NCBI GenBank assembly: GCA_963757065.1
Contig: CAVWQC010000002.1
Location: forward strand, 399,636 to 463,635
Direction of reading: 5' to 3'
From: PNON01 sp963757065
GTDB taxonomy: Bacteria; Chloroflexota; Anaerolineae; Anaerolineales; Anaerolineaceae
DNA: 64,000 nucleotides
This document shows, in pieces, positions 38,434 to 47,219 of this stretch (position 1 is the stretch's first letter; each line of letters opens with the position of its first letter). Under the pieces are notes generated by a model, which was not told the DNA's origin, searched no databases, and was given only the letters and a program-made list of their open reading frames with translations. The position numbers were made by a program, and so were the translations under genes.

Positions 38434-40014
38434 ATGCTTGCTAGAGTTTTTTCATGCGCGGTTATTGGTTTGGAAGGCGTCATCGTCGAAGTTGAGGTGG
38501 ACACTGGCGGGGGTAATGGCCTGCCAAGTGTGGTCATTGTTGGCCTGCCGGATGCTTCTGTTCAGGAGAGCCGCGAACGGGTGCTATCTGCGATAAAAAA
38601 TGCCGGTTTGTTTTACCCTCGCAAGCGTATTACGGTTAATCTTGCTCCTGCATCTGTTCGTAAAGAAGGTCCGGCTTACGATCTGCCCATTGCACTTGGT
38701 GTTTTGATTGCAGCTGAAGAGCTGGATGTCAACTGCCTGGACGGCACGGTAGTATTGGGAGAACTCTCACTGGATGGATCAGTCCGGCATGTCCGCGGTG
38801 TACTACCCATGATCGCAGTCTCCCGCCGTGAAGGTTACCACAGAGTGATCGTTCCTTTTGTCGATGCACCTGAAGCTGCCCTTCTGCCGGAGGTGGAAGT
38901 CATCCCGGTCAATAATCTGAAGGAGCTCTTCCTTCATCTTAAAGGTATCAAACCAATCAAGCCATTTCCGTTGATCAACCCTGAAGACCTGCCTGTTCAG
39001 GTGCAGACTGATTTTCGTGAGGTCAAGGGGCAGGAGCATGTTAAACGTGCCCTTGAGGTGGCTGCGGCAGGCGGTCATAACGTACTCATGATCGGCCCTC
39101 CCGGTGTAGGCAAAACATTGTTGGCACGTGCCATGCCTGCCATCCTGCCCAAGATGACCATCGAAGAAGCGCTGGATGTGACCCAGATCTACTCGATCGC
39201 TGATCAGCTGCCACCGGATGTTCCCCTTATCCGCAACCGCCCTTTCCGTTCACCACACCATACCATCTCTCATGCCGGTTTGGTCGGCGGAGGAAATTGG
39301 CCGCATCCGGGCGAGGTCTCTCTTGCGCATCGGGGTGTGTTATTCCTGGATGAACTGCCTGAATTCGGTTCCCGGGTACTGGAAGTCTTACGCCAACCCA
39401 TTGAAGATAAACTGGTTACCATCAGCCGGGCACAGGGATCGCTCACCTTTCCTGCCAATTGCCAATTGATTGCTGCCATGAATCCTTGCCCTTGTGGATA
39501 TTACGGGGATCCGGTTCGAGCGTGTACCTGCTCAAATAGCACTGTATCCAAATACCAGAAGCGTGTTTCCGGTCCACTGCTTGACCGGATCGACATTCAC
39601 ATCCAGGTTCCGCGGGTGGAGTTCGATAAATTAAATGATGACCGCTTGGGAGAATCCAGCGGCACGATCCAAACACGGGTTGAAGCTGCCCGCCAGATCC
39701 AGCGTGACAGGTTCATGAAAGAAGAGAAACGTGGAAGGCATGCCACCATGTGCAATGCAGATATGACCACTGCTGAAGTAAGAAAACATTGTGGGCTCGA
39801 TGAAGCGGGACGAGGCTTGATGAAAACTGCTACAAACCAGCTTCAATTAACAGCCCGTTCCTACCACCGCATCCTGAAATTAGCACGAACAATTGCAGAC
39901 CTGGCAGGATCTGAAAATATTTTACTGGTTTACCTGGCAGAAGCATTGCAATATCGCTTACTGGTCTACCTGGCAGAAGCGTTGCAGTACCGTCCCCGGA
40001 TAGATTACCTGTAG
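38434..40014 (+). CDS. comM: YifB family Mg-chelatase-like AAA+ ATPase (ComM)
   Basis: The family acts as a helicase promoting branch migration during natural transformation. The 526-residue protein has the N-terminal ChlI-like fold (MLARVFSCAVIGLEGVIVEVEVD), Walker A IGPPGVGKTLLA, Walker B LFLDELPEF, the PFRSPHHTISHAGLVGGG segment and the zinc-like CPCGYYGD...CTCSN motif. The expected end (YLAEALQYR) is followed by a second, tandem copy of the last 12 residues (LLVYLAEALQYR), adding a tail. The start is a standard family N-terminus. Confidence 0.93.
   Translation: MLARVFSCAVIGLEGVIVEVEVDTGGGNGLPSVVIVGLPDASVQESRERVLSAIKNAGLFYPRKRITVNLAPASVRKEGPAYDLPIALGVLIAAEELDVNCLDGTVVLGELSLDGSVRHVRGVLPMIAVSRREGYHRVIVPFVDAPEAALLPEVEVIPVNNLKELFLHLKGIKPIKPFPLINPEDLPVQVQTDFREVKGQEHVKRALEVAAAGGHNVLMIGPPGVGKTLLARAMPAILPKMTIEEALDVTQIYSIADQLPPDVPLIRNRPFRSPHHTISHAGLVGGGNWPHPGEVSLAHRGVLFLDELPEFGSRVLEVLRQPIEDKLVTISRAQGSLTFPANCQLIAAMNPCPCGYYGDPVRACTCSNSTVSKYQKRVSGPLLDRIDIHIQVPRVEFDKLNDDRLGESSGTIQTRVEAARQIQRDRFMKEEKRGRHATMCNADMTTAEVRKHCGLDEAGRGLMKTATNQLQLTARSYHRILKLARTIADLAGSENILLVYLAEALQYRLLVYLAEALQYRPRIDYL
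39922..39993 (+). repeat. Tandem 36-bp duplication at the comM 3' end
   Basis: Units at 39922-39957 and 39958-39993 encode the same 12 residues (LLVYLAEALQYR). They differ at five positions, all third codon positions and all synonymous. Confidence 0.9.
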
Positions 40015-40040
40015 AATCCCAGGAAATCAAGGACTGAATT

Positions 40041-40952
40041 ATGAGAAGTGTTGATGTGGTCGGAATAGGGCGTGCCCCCCTGGATATAGTTTATGTTGTT
40101 GATCATTTCCCGACCGGTGATGATCTCATCCGGGTGGAAGAAGCCAGTATGCAGGGCGGTGGACCTGTGCCGAATGCCCTTTGTGCTTTATCACATCTTG
40201 GCGCTTCCACTGCCTTACTGGATACGATCGGAGATGACTGGCAAGGTCAAAAGATCAGGGAGTATCTGGAAGCCGATCATGTCAACACTGAATTCATGCA
40301 TATCACACCTGCTGGCAGATCCACAGTTTCCACGATCCTGGTGCATAAAACAACCGGTAAACGAGCCATCATCAATTATCGCGGTGATTCATCTGACCAT
40401 CACCTGGAACAAAAAGAAATTGACCTTATCTCCAGAGCAAAAATACTGCACATCACGGGTACATATCCTGAAACCGTGTCATTCGCGGCAGGAAAAATTC
40501 GGTCATCCGGTGGAAAGGTCTCCTTTGATGGAGGCGCAGGACTGTACAAAGAAGCTGATCGAAAAATTCTCCCGAAAGTAAATTACTGCATCGCGGCATT
40601 TGGCTATGCGCAAAACTATACCGGAAAAGATTCCATTTCTGCCATGCTGGATGCTTTCTTAATGGAAGGCGTCGAAGTTGCAGGGATTACCTGTGGAACA
40701 GATGGATCATGGTTCAAAGAGGCTGGCGGGGTTGAGTTTCATCAACCGGCCTTTATTTTGCCAACGGTGGTAGACACAACCGGATGTGGTGATATCTTTC
40801 ATGGTGTTTTCCTATATGGAGTGCTCAAGGGTTTCCCCCTGGAAAAGTCTGTAAGGTATGCATCAGCCGCCGGAGCCTTAGCCTCAACCCGGCTTGGAGG
40901 CAGGCAAAGCATTCCCACCCTGGATGAGATCGTTCAGTTGGCAGGTGAATAA
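40041..40952 (+). CDS. PfkB family carbohydrate kinase
   Basis: The 303-residue protein has the ribokinase fold. It shows the N-terminal substrate motif GGGPVPNALCALSHLG, GDDWQGQKIREYL, and the C-terminal ATP/anion-hole motif VVDTTGCGDIFHGVFL with the catalytic Asp (normally D-T-T-G-A-G-D). It is probably a sugar or nucleoside kinase. The substrate cannot be named. It lies 26 bases after comM. Confidence 0.9.
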   Translation: MRSVDVVGIGRAPLDIVYVVDHFPTGDDLIRVEEASMQGGGPVPNALCALSHLGASTALLDTIGDDWQGQKIREYLEADHVNTEFMHITPAGRSTVSTILVHKTTGKRAIINYRGDSSDHHLEQKEIDLISRAKILHITGTYPETVSFAAGKIRSSGGKVSFDGGAGLYKEADRKILPKVNYCIAAFGYAQNYTGKDSISAMLDAFLMEGVEVAGITCGTDGSWFKEAGGVEFHQPAFILPTVVDTTGCGDIFHGVFLYGVLKGFPLEKSVRYASAAGALASTRLGGRQSIPTLDEIVQLAGE

Positions 40953-41032
40953 ATATATTTACATCGGCTTTACTGCAAACACACGGTATAAATGTAATAT
41001 AATGAATAATATCCTCATTGCAGGAGTGTATT

Positions 41033-41512
41033 ATGGCTGAATTCACACGATTTGAGATCTTTCAACTCCTTAACGGCAACAAACCCCTATGGTTGGGCAA
41101 GGTGGATCTAAGTGAAGCTGATCTTCGCGGGGCGATTCTGCATGGCGCTGTGCTTACCGGAGCCAATCTACAAAAGGCTCAACTTCAGGGAGCAGACCTG
41201 GTAGGAGCGAACCTGGGGGGAGCAAACCTCCAGGATGCCAGCCTGGTAGGTGCAGATTTGCGGAAAGCATACCTGAGAGGGACGGATCTGCGCAGAGCTG
41301 ACTTGCATGAAGCGAATCTGGCTGAAGCTGATTTGACCGATGTCAATTTATCCGACTCCAATCTTTTGGATGCGAATCTTGGAGCTGCAGACCTGACCAA
41401 TGCCAATCTCTCAAATGCAAACCTTACCGGAACAAACGCCCCCGATCACAAAATTCTTAGAGCCAAATCTCTATTTGGCACAGTAATGCCCGATGGGACC
41501 ATCCACGAATAA
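41033..41512 (+). CDS. Pentapeptide repeat protein
   Basis: The 159-residue protein is built mostly of A-[DN]-L-x-x repeats (ADLRGA, ANLQKA, ADLVGANLGGANLQDA, and so on) that fold into a right-handed beta helix. A short N-terminal helix (FTRFEIFQLLNGN) precedes the repeats. I chose the ATG at 41033 because AGGAG lies 7 bases upstream. Some relatives mimic DNA and bind gyrase; most have no known role. A second pentapeptide gene follows 27 bases later. Confidence 0.93.
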   Translation: MAEFTRFEIFQLLNGNKPLWLGKVDLSEADLRGAILHGAVLTGANLQKAQLQGADLVGANLGGANLQDASLVGADLRKAYLRGTDLRRADLHEANLAEADLTDVNLSDSNLLDANLGAADLTNANLSNANLTGTNAPDHKILRAKSLFGTVMPDGTIHE

Positions 41513-41539
41513 ACAAGAACTACAAACGGAGTAATTGCC

Positions 41540-41899
41540 ATGCCAGATCTGACACGTGAAGAATTGATAAAAATACTGGCCATCAGCGATCATCCCCGTC
41601 TCTCCGGGGTGAATCTGGAAGGGTTGGACCTGAGAAATTTAAATTTTGCCTTTGCAGATCTTACACGGGCAAATTTATCCAACACCAATCTTTCGGGAGC
41701 TTATTTGCGCAGTGCCCGAATGGAAGAAGCCAACCTTGATAACGCCAACTTGACATCTGCCAACTTAAAAGAAGCTAATCTGAAATCCGCCAATCTTCAT
41801 AATGCCAACCTTACCGGTGCCAACCTGACAGATGCAATCCTGTATGGTGCGAATGTTGACTCCGCAAAAATCGACACCAATGCTGGATACCAGCGCTAA
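41540..41899 (+). CDS. Pentapeptide repeat protein
   Basis: The 119-residue protein has about 14 pentapeptide repeats (ADLTRANLSNTNLSGA, ANLDNANLTSANLKEA) after a short N-terminal segment (TREELIKILAISDH). A GGAG ribosome-binding site precedes the ATG at 41540. Together with the gene just upstream it forms a pair that probably arose by duplication of repeats. Function unknown. Confidence 0.92.
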   Translation: MPDLTREELIKILAISDHPRLSGVNLEGLDLRNLNFAFADLTRANLSNTNLSGAYLRSARMEEANLDNANLTSANLKEANLKSANLHNANLTGANLTDAILYGANVDSAKIDTNAGYQR

Positions 41900-41914
41900 T
41901 TCTTTTTATCCACA

Positions 41915-42751
41915 GTGAAATCATCATCTCCAAAATCCCCCGAAGGTAACAACTTTCGCTGGTCACATTCCAGCAGTTTTATTCTTAGCCTTATCCTGAC
42001 GATCATCACTCTTGTGATCATTGTCTGGTGGCCTCTGGTGGAGGAATACATCCAATTCTTCAGCCCGGCATACCCATTCTGGCTGCAGGTTGATTGGTTG
42101 TTGATCGGGATCTTCCTGGTGATGTCCGTTCTGATCACTGTCGGGGCAGATATCCGCAAAGATGCAGTATTAATTGCTGTAAGTTTCGCCGGGGGGTTCC
42201 TTATTGAATCCTGGGGAACACATACTGGATTATGGTCATATTACACCGGCGAAAAACCACCACTTTGGATCATTCCTGCATGGCCAATTGCTACACTGGC
42301 TATTGAACGGTTGGAACGGATCTTTGGAACAATAACAGGAAAAATACCGGAACAGTGGATAAAATGGTCATACTGGCTGATATTTCCCGGTTTTCTGGTC
42401 TACATGCTAATTTTCGTATATCCCACCCTTGGCATGGCATTTACCATTTTTGCCATCATTGGTGTGGTGCTGGTAATCAGATTCGCGGGTGATCATCGTT
42501 ATGCACTGACCATCTTTATCGCAGGTTCTGCTTTGGGAATATTTCTGGAATACTGGGGAACCACAAGAGAATGTTGGACGTATTACACGATGCAGAAACC
42601 GCCTTTGTTTGCAATATTCGCCCATGGACTCGCATCTGTTGCATTCTGGCGGGTTACAAAATTGGTTGAACCCATCCTCAATAGGATCGTCCAACCAATT
42701 CTTGCTCTACTGCGTAGTCGTTTTCCTTTACCTGGAATCAGGGAAGAATAA
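41915..42751 (+). CDS. Integral membrane protein with internal duplication
   Basis: The 278-residue protein has about seven to eight membrane helices. An acidic-aromatic motif, ESWGTHTGLWSYYTGEKPPL (residues 98-117), recurs as EYWGTTRECWTYYTMQKPPL (212-231), 114 residues apart, showing an internal duplication. The spacing and the Glu, Trp, Tyr residues in loops hint at an enzyme active site in each half, somewhat like the lipid-desaturase and carotenoid-related membrane proteins. I cannot assign a family. The start is GTG at 41915, 15 bases after the pentapeptide stop, with no strong ribosome-binding site. Confidence 0.78.
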   Translation: MKSSSPKSPEGNNFRWSHSSSFILSLILTIITLVIIVWWPLVEEYIQFFSPAYPFWLQVDWLLIGIFLVMSVLITVGADIRKDAVLIAVSFAGGFLIESWGTHTGLWSYYTGEKPPLWIIPAWPIATLAIERLERIFGTITGKIPEQWIKWSYWLIFPGFLVYMLIFVYPTLGMAFTIFAIIGVVLVIRFAGDHRYALTIFIAGSALGIFLEYWGTTRECWTYYTMQKPPLFAIFAHGLASVAFWRVTKLVEPILNRIVQPILALLRSRFPLPGIREE

Positions 42752-42795
42752 AAATCATCACCCATTCCCAAATCTAAGTTATTGCCCTTATCTCT

Positions 42796-43218
42796 TTAAA
42801 TCGACAATACAATAATCCCACCCACTGTGAGCAATATACCGATCACGGATTTTAATGTGAGAGGTTCACCGGCAAATATAATGCCCATTAACGCGCCAAA
42901 GAGGGGAGAAGTAAAGGCAATTGGCATGACTTTTGTCAGGGGAGCGCCCTTGAGAGCGGTATAGAAACAGAGCATTCCCACTGCACCAGCTACAACTCCT
43001 CCTCCGATCACCATGTACAGCAAGGCTTTTGACCCAGCCTGAGGAACAGTTTTCCATTGCGGAAAGCTGACAATCCCCAATATGATAAGTGCCGTGAAAG
43101 TGCGGATGGTAATACCCATCTGAGGAGAAAGGTTACCTAAATGTAAACCTTTCTTTTCAAAATAACCGCCTACACCCCAGGCAATAGCTGTTAAAAGGGC
43201 AAAAAGTTGTGGTTTCAT
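42796..43218 (-). CDS. Half-size EamA transporter-like protein
   Basis: The 140-residue protein is one EamA repeat (about four to five helices): LFALLTAIAWGVGGYFEKKG, AGAVGMLCFYTALKGAPLTKVMPIAFTSPLFGALMG and a final GILLTVGGIIVLSI. Classical DMT transporters have two repeats. Half-size members are thought to work as dimers. The gene is complete, with a good start and stop. It converges on the duplicated membrane protein gene. Confidence 0.88.
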   Translation of the reverse strand: MKPQLFALLTAIAWGVGGYFEKKGLHLGNLSPQMGITIRTFTALIILGIVSFPQWKTVPQAGSKALLYMVIGGGVVAGAVGMLCFYTALKGAPLTKVMPIAFTSPLFGALMGIIFAGEPLTLKSVIGILLTVGGIIVLSI

Positions 43219-43410
43219 GCATCCTCCGTTGAATGTTGATTTCTTTGCAATTATAAATGGAAACCCGGAATTGACTGAATTCTCTTTTGGCTGGTCAGCC
43301 TATTGATCAATATTCAACGGGCAGGAAAAGATCTCCAAGCAATATTTGTCCCTTCCTTTAAATAGAGTCAACAATTCCTTCTACATTACTAAACTGGTGG
43401 TAGAAAGTAC
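43219..43410. other. Upstream part of the mraZ intergenic region
   Basis: This stretch starts the gap between the leftward EamA gene and mraZ. It is AT-rich. I find no ORF, RNA gene or clear repeat. The dcw promoter and MraZ boxes lie just to its right. Confidence 0.5.
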
Positions 43411-43439
43411 TTGAATTATGTATAAGAAGTGGATATAAT
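43411..43439 (+). promoter_or_regulatory. Promoter of the dcw operon
   Basis: TTGAAT (43411-43416) is separated by 17 bases from a perfect TATAAT (43434-43439), a near-consensus sigma-70 type promoter. It drives mraZ and presumably the whole division operon through ftsZ. MraZ-type boxes begin at the -10 element and continue past the start site. Confidence 0.85.
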
Positions 43440-43475
43440 GTGGGAGTAAGTGGATATATGTGGGTCAAAGTGGGA
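43429..43475 (+). promoter_or_regulatory. MraZ operator: phased GTGG[G/A] boxes
   Basis: GTGG-type boxes begin at 43429 (GTGGA), 43440 (GTGGG), 43450 (GTGGA), 43460 (GTGGG) and 43470 (GTGGG), so the pitch is 11, 10, 10 and 10 bases. MraZ in other bacteria binds several TGGG-type repeats with this one-turn spacing just after its own promoter. The position overlapping the -10 element and the next 35 bases implies repression. Confidence 0.88.
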
Positions 43476-43521
43476 CGTCGGAGCAATCCGGCGTTCCGTC
43501 ATAATAGGATAAGTAGAACAT

Positions 43522-43959
43522 ATGTTTCTTGGACAATATACTCACAGCTTCGATGAAAAAGGACGATTGACCATCCCGGTCAAATATCGTGAAGCTTTAC
43601 TTGTGGGAGCGTATGTTACCCAGGGATTTGATAAGAATTTGATGGTCTGGACTGCCCCTTCTTTTGAGCAGATCTATACCCAGGTCAATGATCTGAGTAT
43701 CACAGACCCGAATGCACGTTTATTAAAGCGGTTGATTTTTTCAAATGCGGTTCAGGTAGGAATAGACAGGGCTGGAAGAATCCTGATTCCGCAATATCTA
43801 CGGGAAGCAGTCAATTTGGATGGCAGCGCAATTGTCGTCGGAGTGGGTGATTATTTCGAAATCTGGGCTGATATTCACTGGCAACAGCAGAATACACAAA
43901 TGCAAGATAGCGATTCTAACGCTCAACGATTCGCTGCATTGAATCTTTCGGCCAGGTGA
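43522..43959 (+). CDS. mraZ: Transcriptional regulator MraZ
   Basis: The 145-residue protein is the conserved first gene of the division cluster. Its N-terminal swapped-hairpin AbrB-like module begins FLGQYTHSFDEKGRLTIPVKYRE, with the D-x-K-G-R motif. The second module carries VGIDRAGRILIPQYLREAVNLDG. MraZ binds DNA as an oligomeric ring and represses its own operon; its operator boxes lie upstream. The ATG follows AGGAT by 10 bases. rsmH begins at or just before the stop. Confidence 0.96.
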   Translation: MFLGQYTHSFDEKGRLTIPVKYREALLVGAYVTQGFDKNLMVWTAPSFEQIYTQVNDLSITDPNARLLKRLIFSNAVQVGIDRAGRILIPQYLREAVNLDGSAIVVGVGDYFEIWADIHWQQQNTQMQDSDSNAQRFAALNLSAR

Positions 43960-44912
43960 CAATGGAACCAAAGGTGTCTGGCGAACCTCACCCGCACCTT
44001 CCCGTACTTTACCATGAAGTCTTAAAGGCTTTAAAACCTGCTTCAGGCAGCAAATATATCGACGGCACACTCGGCGCTGGCGGTCACTCATATGGACTTC
44101 TTGAGATGAGTGCTCCTGATGGTGAACTCCTTGGTTTGGATCTGGATCCCATCGCCCTTGATTTTGCCGGATCGAGACTCGCAGAATTTGGCGAGCGGGT
44201 ACACCTTTTTCATGGTTCATACCTTGAAATGAAAAAAAAGGCGAACTCCCTGGGATGGCAGTCAGCGAATGGAATTCTACTCGACCTGGGGGTTTCTTCA
44301 ATTCAACTGGATAATCCCGAAAAAGGTTTTTCATTCCGAAATGATGCTCCACTGGATATGCGCTTTGATCCGACAACAGGAATGACTGCTGCAGACATCG
44401 TTAACAATTTCGATGAACAAGAGTTGTTGCAGATCCTGTGGGATTATGGGGAAGAGCAGAATGCCAGAAGAATTGTACATAGCATCCTGGCAGCCAGACC
44501 TCTATCCACCACCCGACAACTTGCTGAGCTGATCGAAAAAGCAGCGGGAAGAAGCCAAAAAGGGATACACCCCGCCACCCGCACCTTCCAGGCGCTCAGG
44601 ATCGCTGTAAACAATGAGCTTGAAAGCATTACCTCGGTCCTGCCGATTGCAATGGAACTCCTAACTCCTGGTGGTAGGTTGGCAGTGATCACATTTCATT
44701 CGTTGGAAGATAGGATCGTCAAGCATTACTTCCAACAGGAAAGCAAAGATTGCATATGTCCACCAGAATTTCCTGTTTGCCAATGTGGGCATAAAGCAAT
44801 CCTCCGGTTGATAAAGCCAAACTTCATTCAACCGGGTGAAAACGAGGTAAAAACGAACCCGCGGGCGCGCAGTTCCAAGCTGCGGGTCGCAGAAAAACTG
44901 ATGGTGGCATGA
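43956..44912 (+). CDS. rsmH: 16S rRNA (cytosine(1402)-N(4))-methyltransferase RsmH
   Basis: RsmH methylates C1402 of 16S rRNA. The 318-residue protein has the family N-terminus HLPVLYHEVLKAL, SAM motif DGTLGAGGHSYGLLE, ILLDLGVSSIQLDNPEKGFSFR, the conserved RTFQALRIAVNNELE, and the C-terminal NPRARSSKLRVAEK. The start is GTG at 43956, overlapping the mraZ stop, or ATG at 43962; AGGTG just before favours coupling with mraZ. Confidence 0.95.
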   Translation: MTMEPKVSGEPHPHLPVLYHEVLKALKPASGSKYIDGTLGAGGHSYGLLEMSAPDGELLGLDLDPIALDFAGSRLAEFGERVHLFHGSYLEMKKKANSLGWQSANGILLDLGVSSIQLDNPEKGFSFRNDAPLDMRFDPTTGMTAADIVNNFDEQELLQILWDYGEEQNARRIVHSILAARPLSTTRQLAELIEKAAGRSQKGIHPATRTFQALRIAVNNELESITSVLPIAMELLTPGGRLAVITFHSLEDRIVKHYFQQESKDCICPPEFPVCQCGHKAILRLIKPNFIQPGENEVKTNPRARSSKLRVAEKLMVA

Positions 44913-44915
44913 CTT

Positions 44916-45395
44916 ATGCAAGGTGAATCAGTTACGAACATGAAAAAAGGAATAACGCAGGCTTACAAACTGGTTCCTTGGCGCGGCCAAATGCAATGGC
45001 TCGGCGTGATTACGCTTGCATTGGTGACTATTTCCCTGATCGCCTGGATCTATTTATCAGTATCCTCCAAAGCCAGTATTGCAGGACGTAGTATTCAACA
45101 ATATCAGTACGAGAAGTCAAAGACCATACAATCGATCGCACAACTCGAGACTGATCTGGCCAGGATCACCTCTTCCACTGAAATGGCCAGTCGGGCGAAG
45201 AAACTGGGTTTCAAAGAATTAAGTGCAGACCGTTATACCTACATGGTCATCCCCGGTTATAACGGAAAACCATCTGCCATCCTTGCTCCAGACTCGATCC
45301 GGACATTACCAGAGGATGTGATCAGCCCGGAATTTACCCAATCTCTCTGGGATTGGATGTACGACCGCTTTGTTCAACCTGTTTATGAAAATTAA
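44916..45395 (+). CDS. FtsL-like cell division protein
   Basis: The position between rsmH and ftsI and the topology suggest FtsL. A short cytoplasmic segment is followed by one membrane helix (about 30-50, VITLALVTISLIAWIYLSV) and a coiled-coil periplasmic or extracellular part (EKSKTIQSIAQLETDLARITSS). The 159 residues are longer than many FtsL proteins because of a C-terminal extension (about 95-159). FtsL sequences diverge quickly, so the call rests on context. It would link FtsI/FtsW to the divisome. Confidence 0.75.
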   Translation: MQGESVTNMKKGITQAYKLVPWRGQMQWLGVITLALVTISLIAWIYLSVSSKASIAGRSIQQYQYEKSKTIQSIAQLETDLARITSSTEMASRAKKLGFKELSADRYTYMVIPGYNGKPSAILAPDSIRTLPEDVISPEFTQSLWDWMYDRFVQPVYEN

Positions 45396-45404
45396 AGGTA
45401 TGAA

Positions 45405-47213
45405 ATGAAATTACCGCATTACCCGCGCTTTTTATTTGTAGGAATTCTTCTTACCCTGGCTGGGTTGTTAGTCGTTGCCCAAATGGTGCATATTCAAACC
45501 AGTGTTCAGGCAAAAGAAGTCTCTGATTACGGGAAGACCTGGGCATATGTTCCCCGCACTATTTTCCCCGAACGCGGAAAGATCTATGACCGCCAGGGGA
45601 GTTTGCTGGTAGGAAATCAGTTACTTTATGAAATAGGTGTCAATTTAGTAGATGTTAATGATCCCGAATCGATAGCGCGGGCGTTTGAGACCATTCTCGG
45701 GTTGGATTACATAACCACACTGGAAAAAGTGAGCACTGCCGCCTCATCAAATTCGTCCTATTTGATCCTATCCGATTTTGTTACATCTGCAAAAGCAGAT
45801 GAGATCCGACAGTTAATGGATTCATACGCAAGAATGGCAGATGATCCAAAGTACTTGAATAAGACCCCACCCAGCCTTGATGGTGTGATCCTCACCCCTC
45901 ATCTTCAGCGAAGTTATCCTGAAGGTTCGCTGGGATCAAATATCCTTGGCTTTTATACACTCGAAACAAGTGAAGATAGTAAAACTGCTGACCGGCATGA
46001 GATTCGGGTCGGTCACGGCTATTATGGCGTTGAGGAAAAATATAACGAATTGCTGGCAGGTACCCCGATTGACGTGAGGGTACCACTTGATCCGAACCTT
46101 GTTGGGGATATACCTCAAATTCCACCCGGCAGCGACCTGATCCTGACTATTGATCGGGAAATCCAGGCGAGTATGGAAAAGGTGATAGATAAACATGTTA
46201 AAAGTTCCGGTGCAGTCTCCGGAACCTTGATCGTTTTAGACCCCAAAAACGGTGAAGTGATTGCCATGGCCAATTCGCCCAGGTTGGAACCCAATAAATA
46301 CTGGGAAATAAGCGAAATATTTGAAAACGCTGCATTTTTCAACCGGGCTGTATCGACTACTTATGAACCGGGCTCGGTATTCAAAGTGCTCACCATGGCC
46401 AGTGCACTCGATTCTGGCACTGTCACACCAGAGACTCCTTTCCTGGATACCGGTGAATTTGAAATCGGTGGAGCCATCGTTCGAAACTGGGATGGAAACG
46501 CCTGGGGTGAACAAAATATGATCGGTTGTATGCAGCATTCATTGAATGTCTGTTTATCCTGGATTGCCAAACAAATGGGACCTAAGATATTTTACGATTA
46601 TTTGCAACGGTTTGGCATCGGTCATATCACCGGGATCGACCTGGCAAATGAAGCTGTCTTCCCCCTGCGTACCCCGGATGATGGCTTATGGTACGATGTC
46701 GACCTTGCCACCCATTCGTTTGGTCAAGGTTTGGCTGTTACACCCATCCAACTGGCTTCAGCCATCAGTGCTGCAGCAAATGATGGCAAGATCATGGCTC
46801 CACATATCCTGAAGGCAATGGTGAGCAATGGACGTCAATACAATACCACCCCCCAGGTAATTGCAAATCCTATTAAACCTGAAACAGCCAGAACTTTAAC
46901 CGAAATGCTTGCAACCTCGTTGGAAGAGGAATCTTCAGATGCCCTGGTGTACGGTTATCGGTTGGCCGGGAAAACAGGCACTGCAGAAATTCCAACCCCA
47001 TATGGATATTCCATGGGTGTCACCAATGCATCTTTCGTTGGCTGGGGACCAGCCGATGATCCAAAATTCCTGGTCTATGTCTGGTTGGAAAAACCAAAAA
47101 CATCCATTTGGGGATCAATCGTTGCGGCGCCAGTATTTGCGGAAGCTGTCCAGGAACTGGTCGTATTAATGAATATTCCTCCGGATGATATCCGGTTGGG
47201 ACTGCAACAATAA
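45405..47213 (+). CDS. ftsI: Penicillin-binding protein (FtsI/PBP2 type transpeptidase)
   Basis: This is the class B penicillin-binding protein that cross-links septal peptidoglycan. The 602-residue protein has an N-terminal helix (FLFVGILLTLAGLLVVA), a dimerisation domain starting with RTIFPERGKIYDRQG, and a transpeptidase domain with the active-site Ser in TYEPGSVFKVLTMAS, the S-x-N motif SLNVCLS, and K-T-G in AGKTGTAEIP. It lies next to ftsL-like and murF. No PASTA repeats are present. Confidence 0.94.
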   Translation: MKLPHYPRFLFVGILLTLAGLLVVAQMVHIQTSVQAKEVSDYGKTWAYVPRTIFPERGKIYDRQGSLLVGNQLLYEIGVNLVDVNDPESIARAFETILGLDYITTLEKVSTAASSNSSYLILSDFVTSAKADEIRQLMDSYARMADDPKYLNKTPPSLDGVILTPHLQRSYPEGSLGSNILGFYTLETSEDSKTADRHEIRVGHGYYGVEEKYNELLAGTPIDVRVPLDPNLVGDIPQIPPGSDLILTIDREIQASMEKVIDKHVKSSGAVSGTLIVLDPKNGEVIAMANSPRLEPNKYWEISEIFENAAFFNRAVSTTYEPGSVFKVLTMASALDSGTVTPETPFLDTGEFEIGGAIVRNWDGNAWGEQNMIGCMQHSLNVCLSWIAKQMGPKIFYDYLQRFGIGHITGIDLANEAVFPLRTPDDGLWYDVDLATHSFGQGLAVTPIQLASAISAAANDGKIMAPHILKAMVSNGRQYNTTPQVIANPIKPETARTLTEMLATSLEEESSDALVYGYRLAGKTGTAEIPTPYGYSMGVTNASFVGWGPADDPKFLVYVWLEKPKTSIWGSIVAAPVFAEAVQELVVLMNIPPDDIRLGLQQ

Positions 47214-47219
47214 GGAGAA

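Noticed and set aside
41185..41406. Leftward frame in the pentapeptide gene
   Set aside because: Its repetitive look merely mirrors the pentapeptide repeats on the other strand.
41033..41512. Possible CRISPR-like or satellite repeat
   Set aside because: The periodicity comes from A-[DN]-L-x-x codons of a protein; there are no spacers or exact repeats.
43798..44376. Leftward frame across mraZ and rsmH
   Set aside because: It covers two conserved genes and has no motif.
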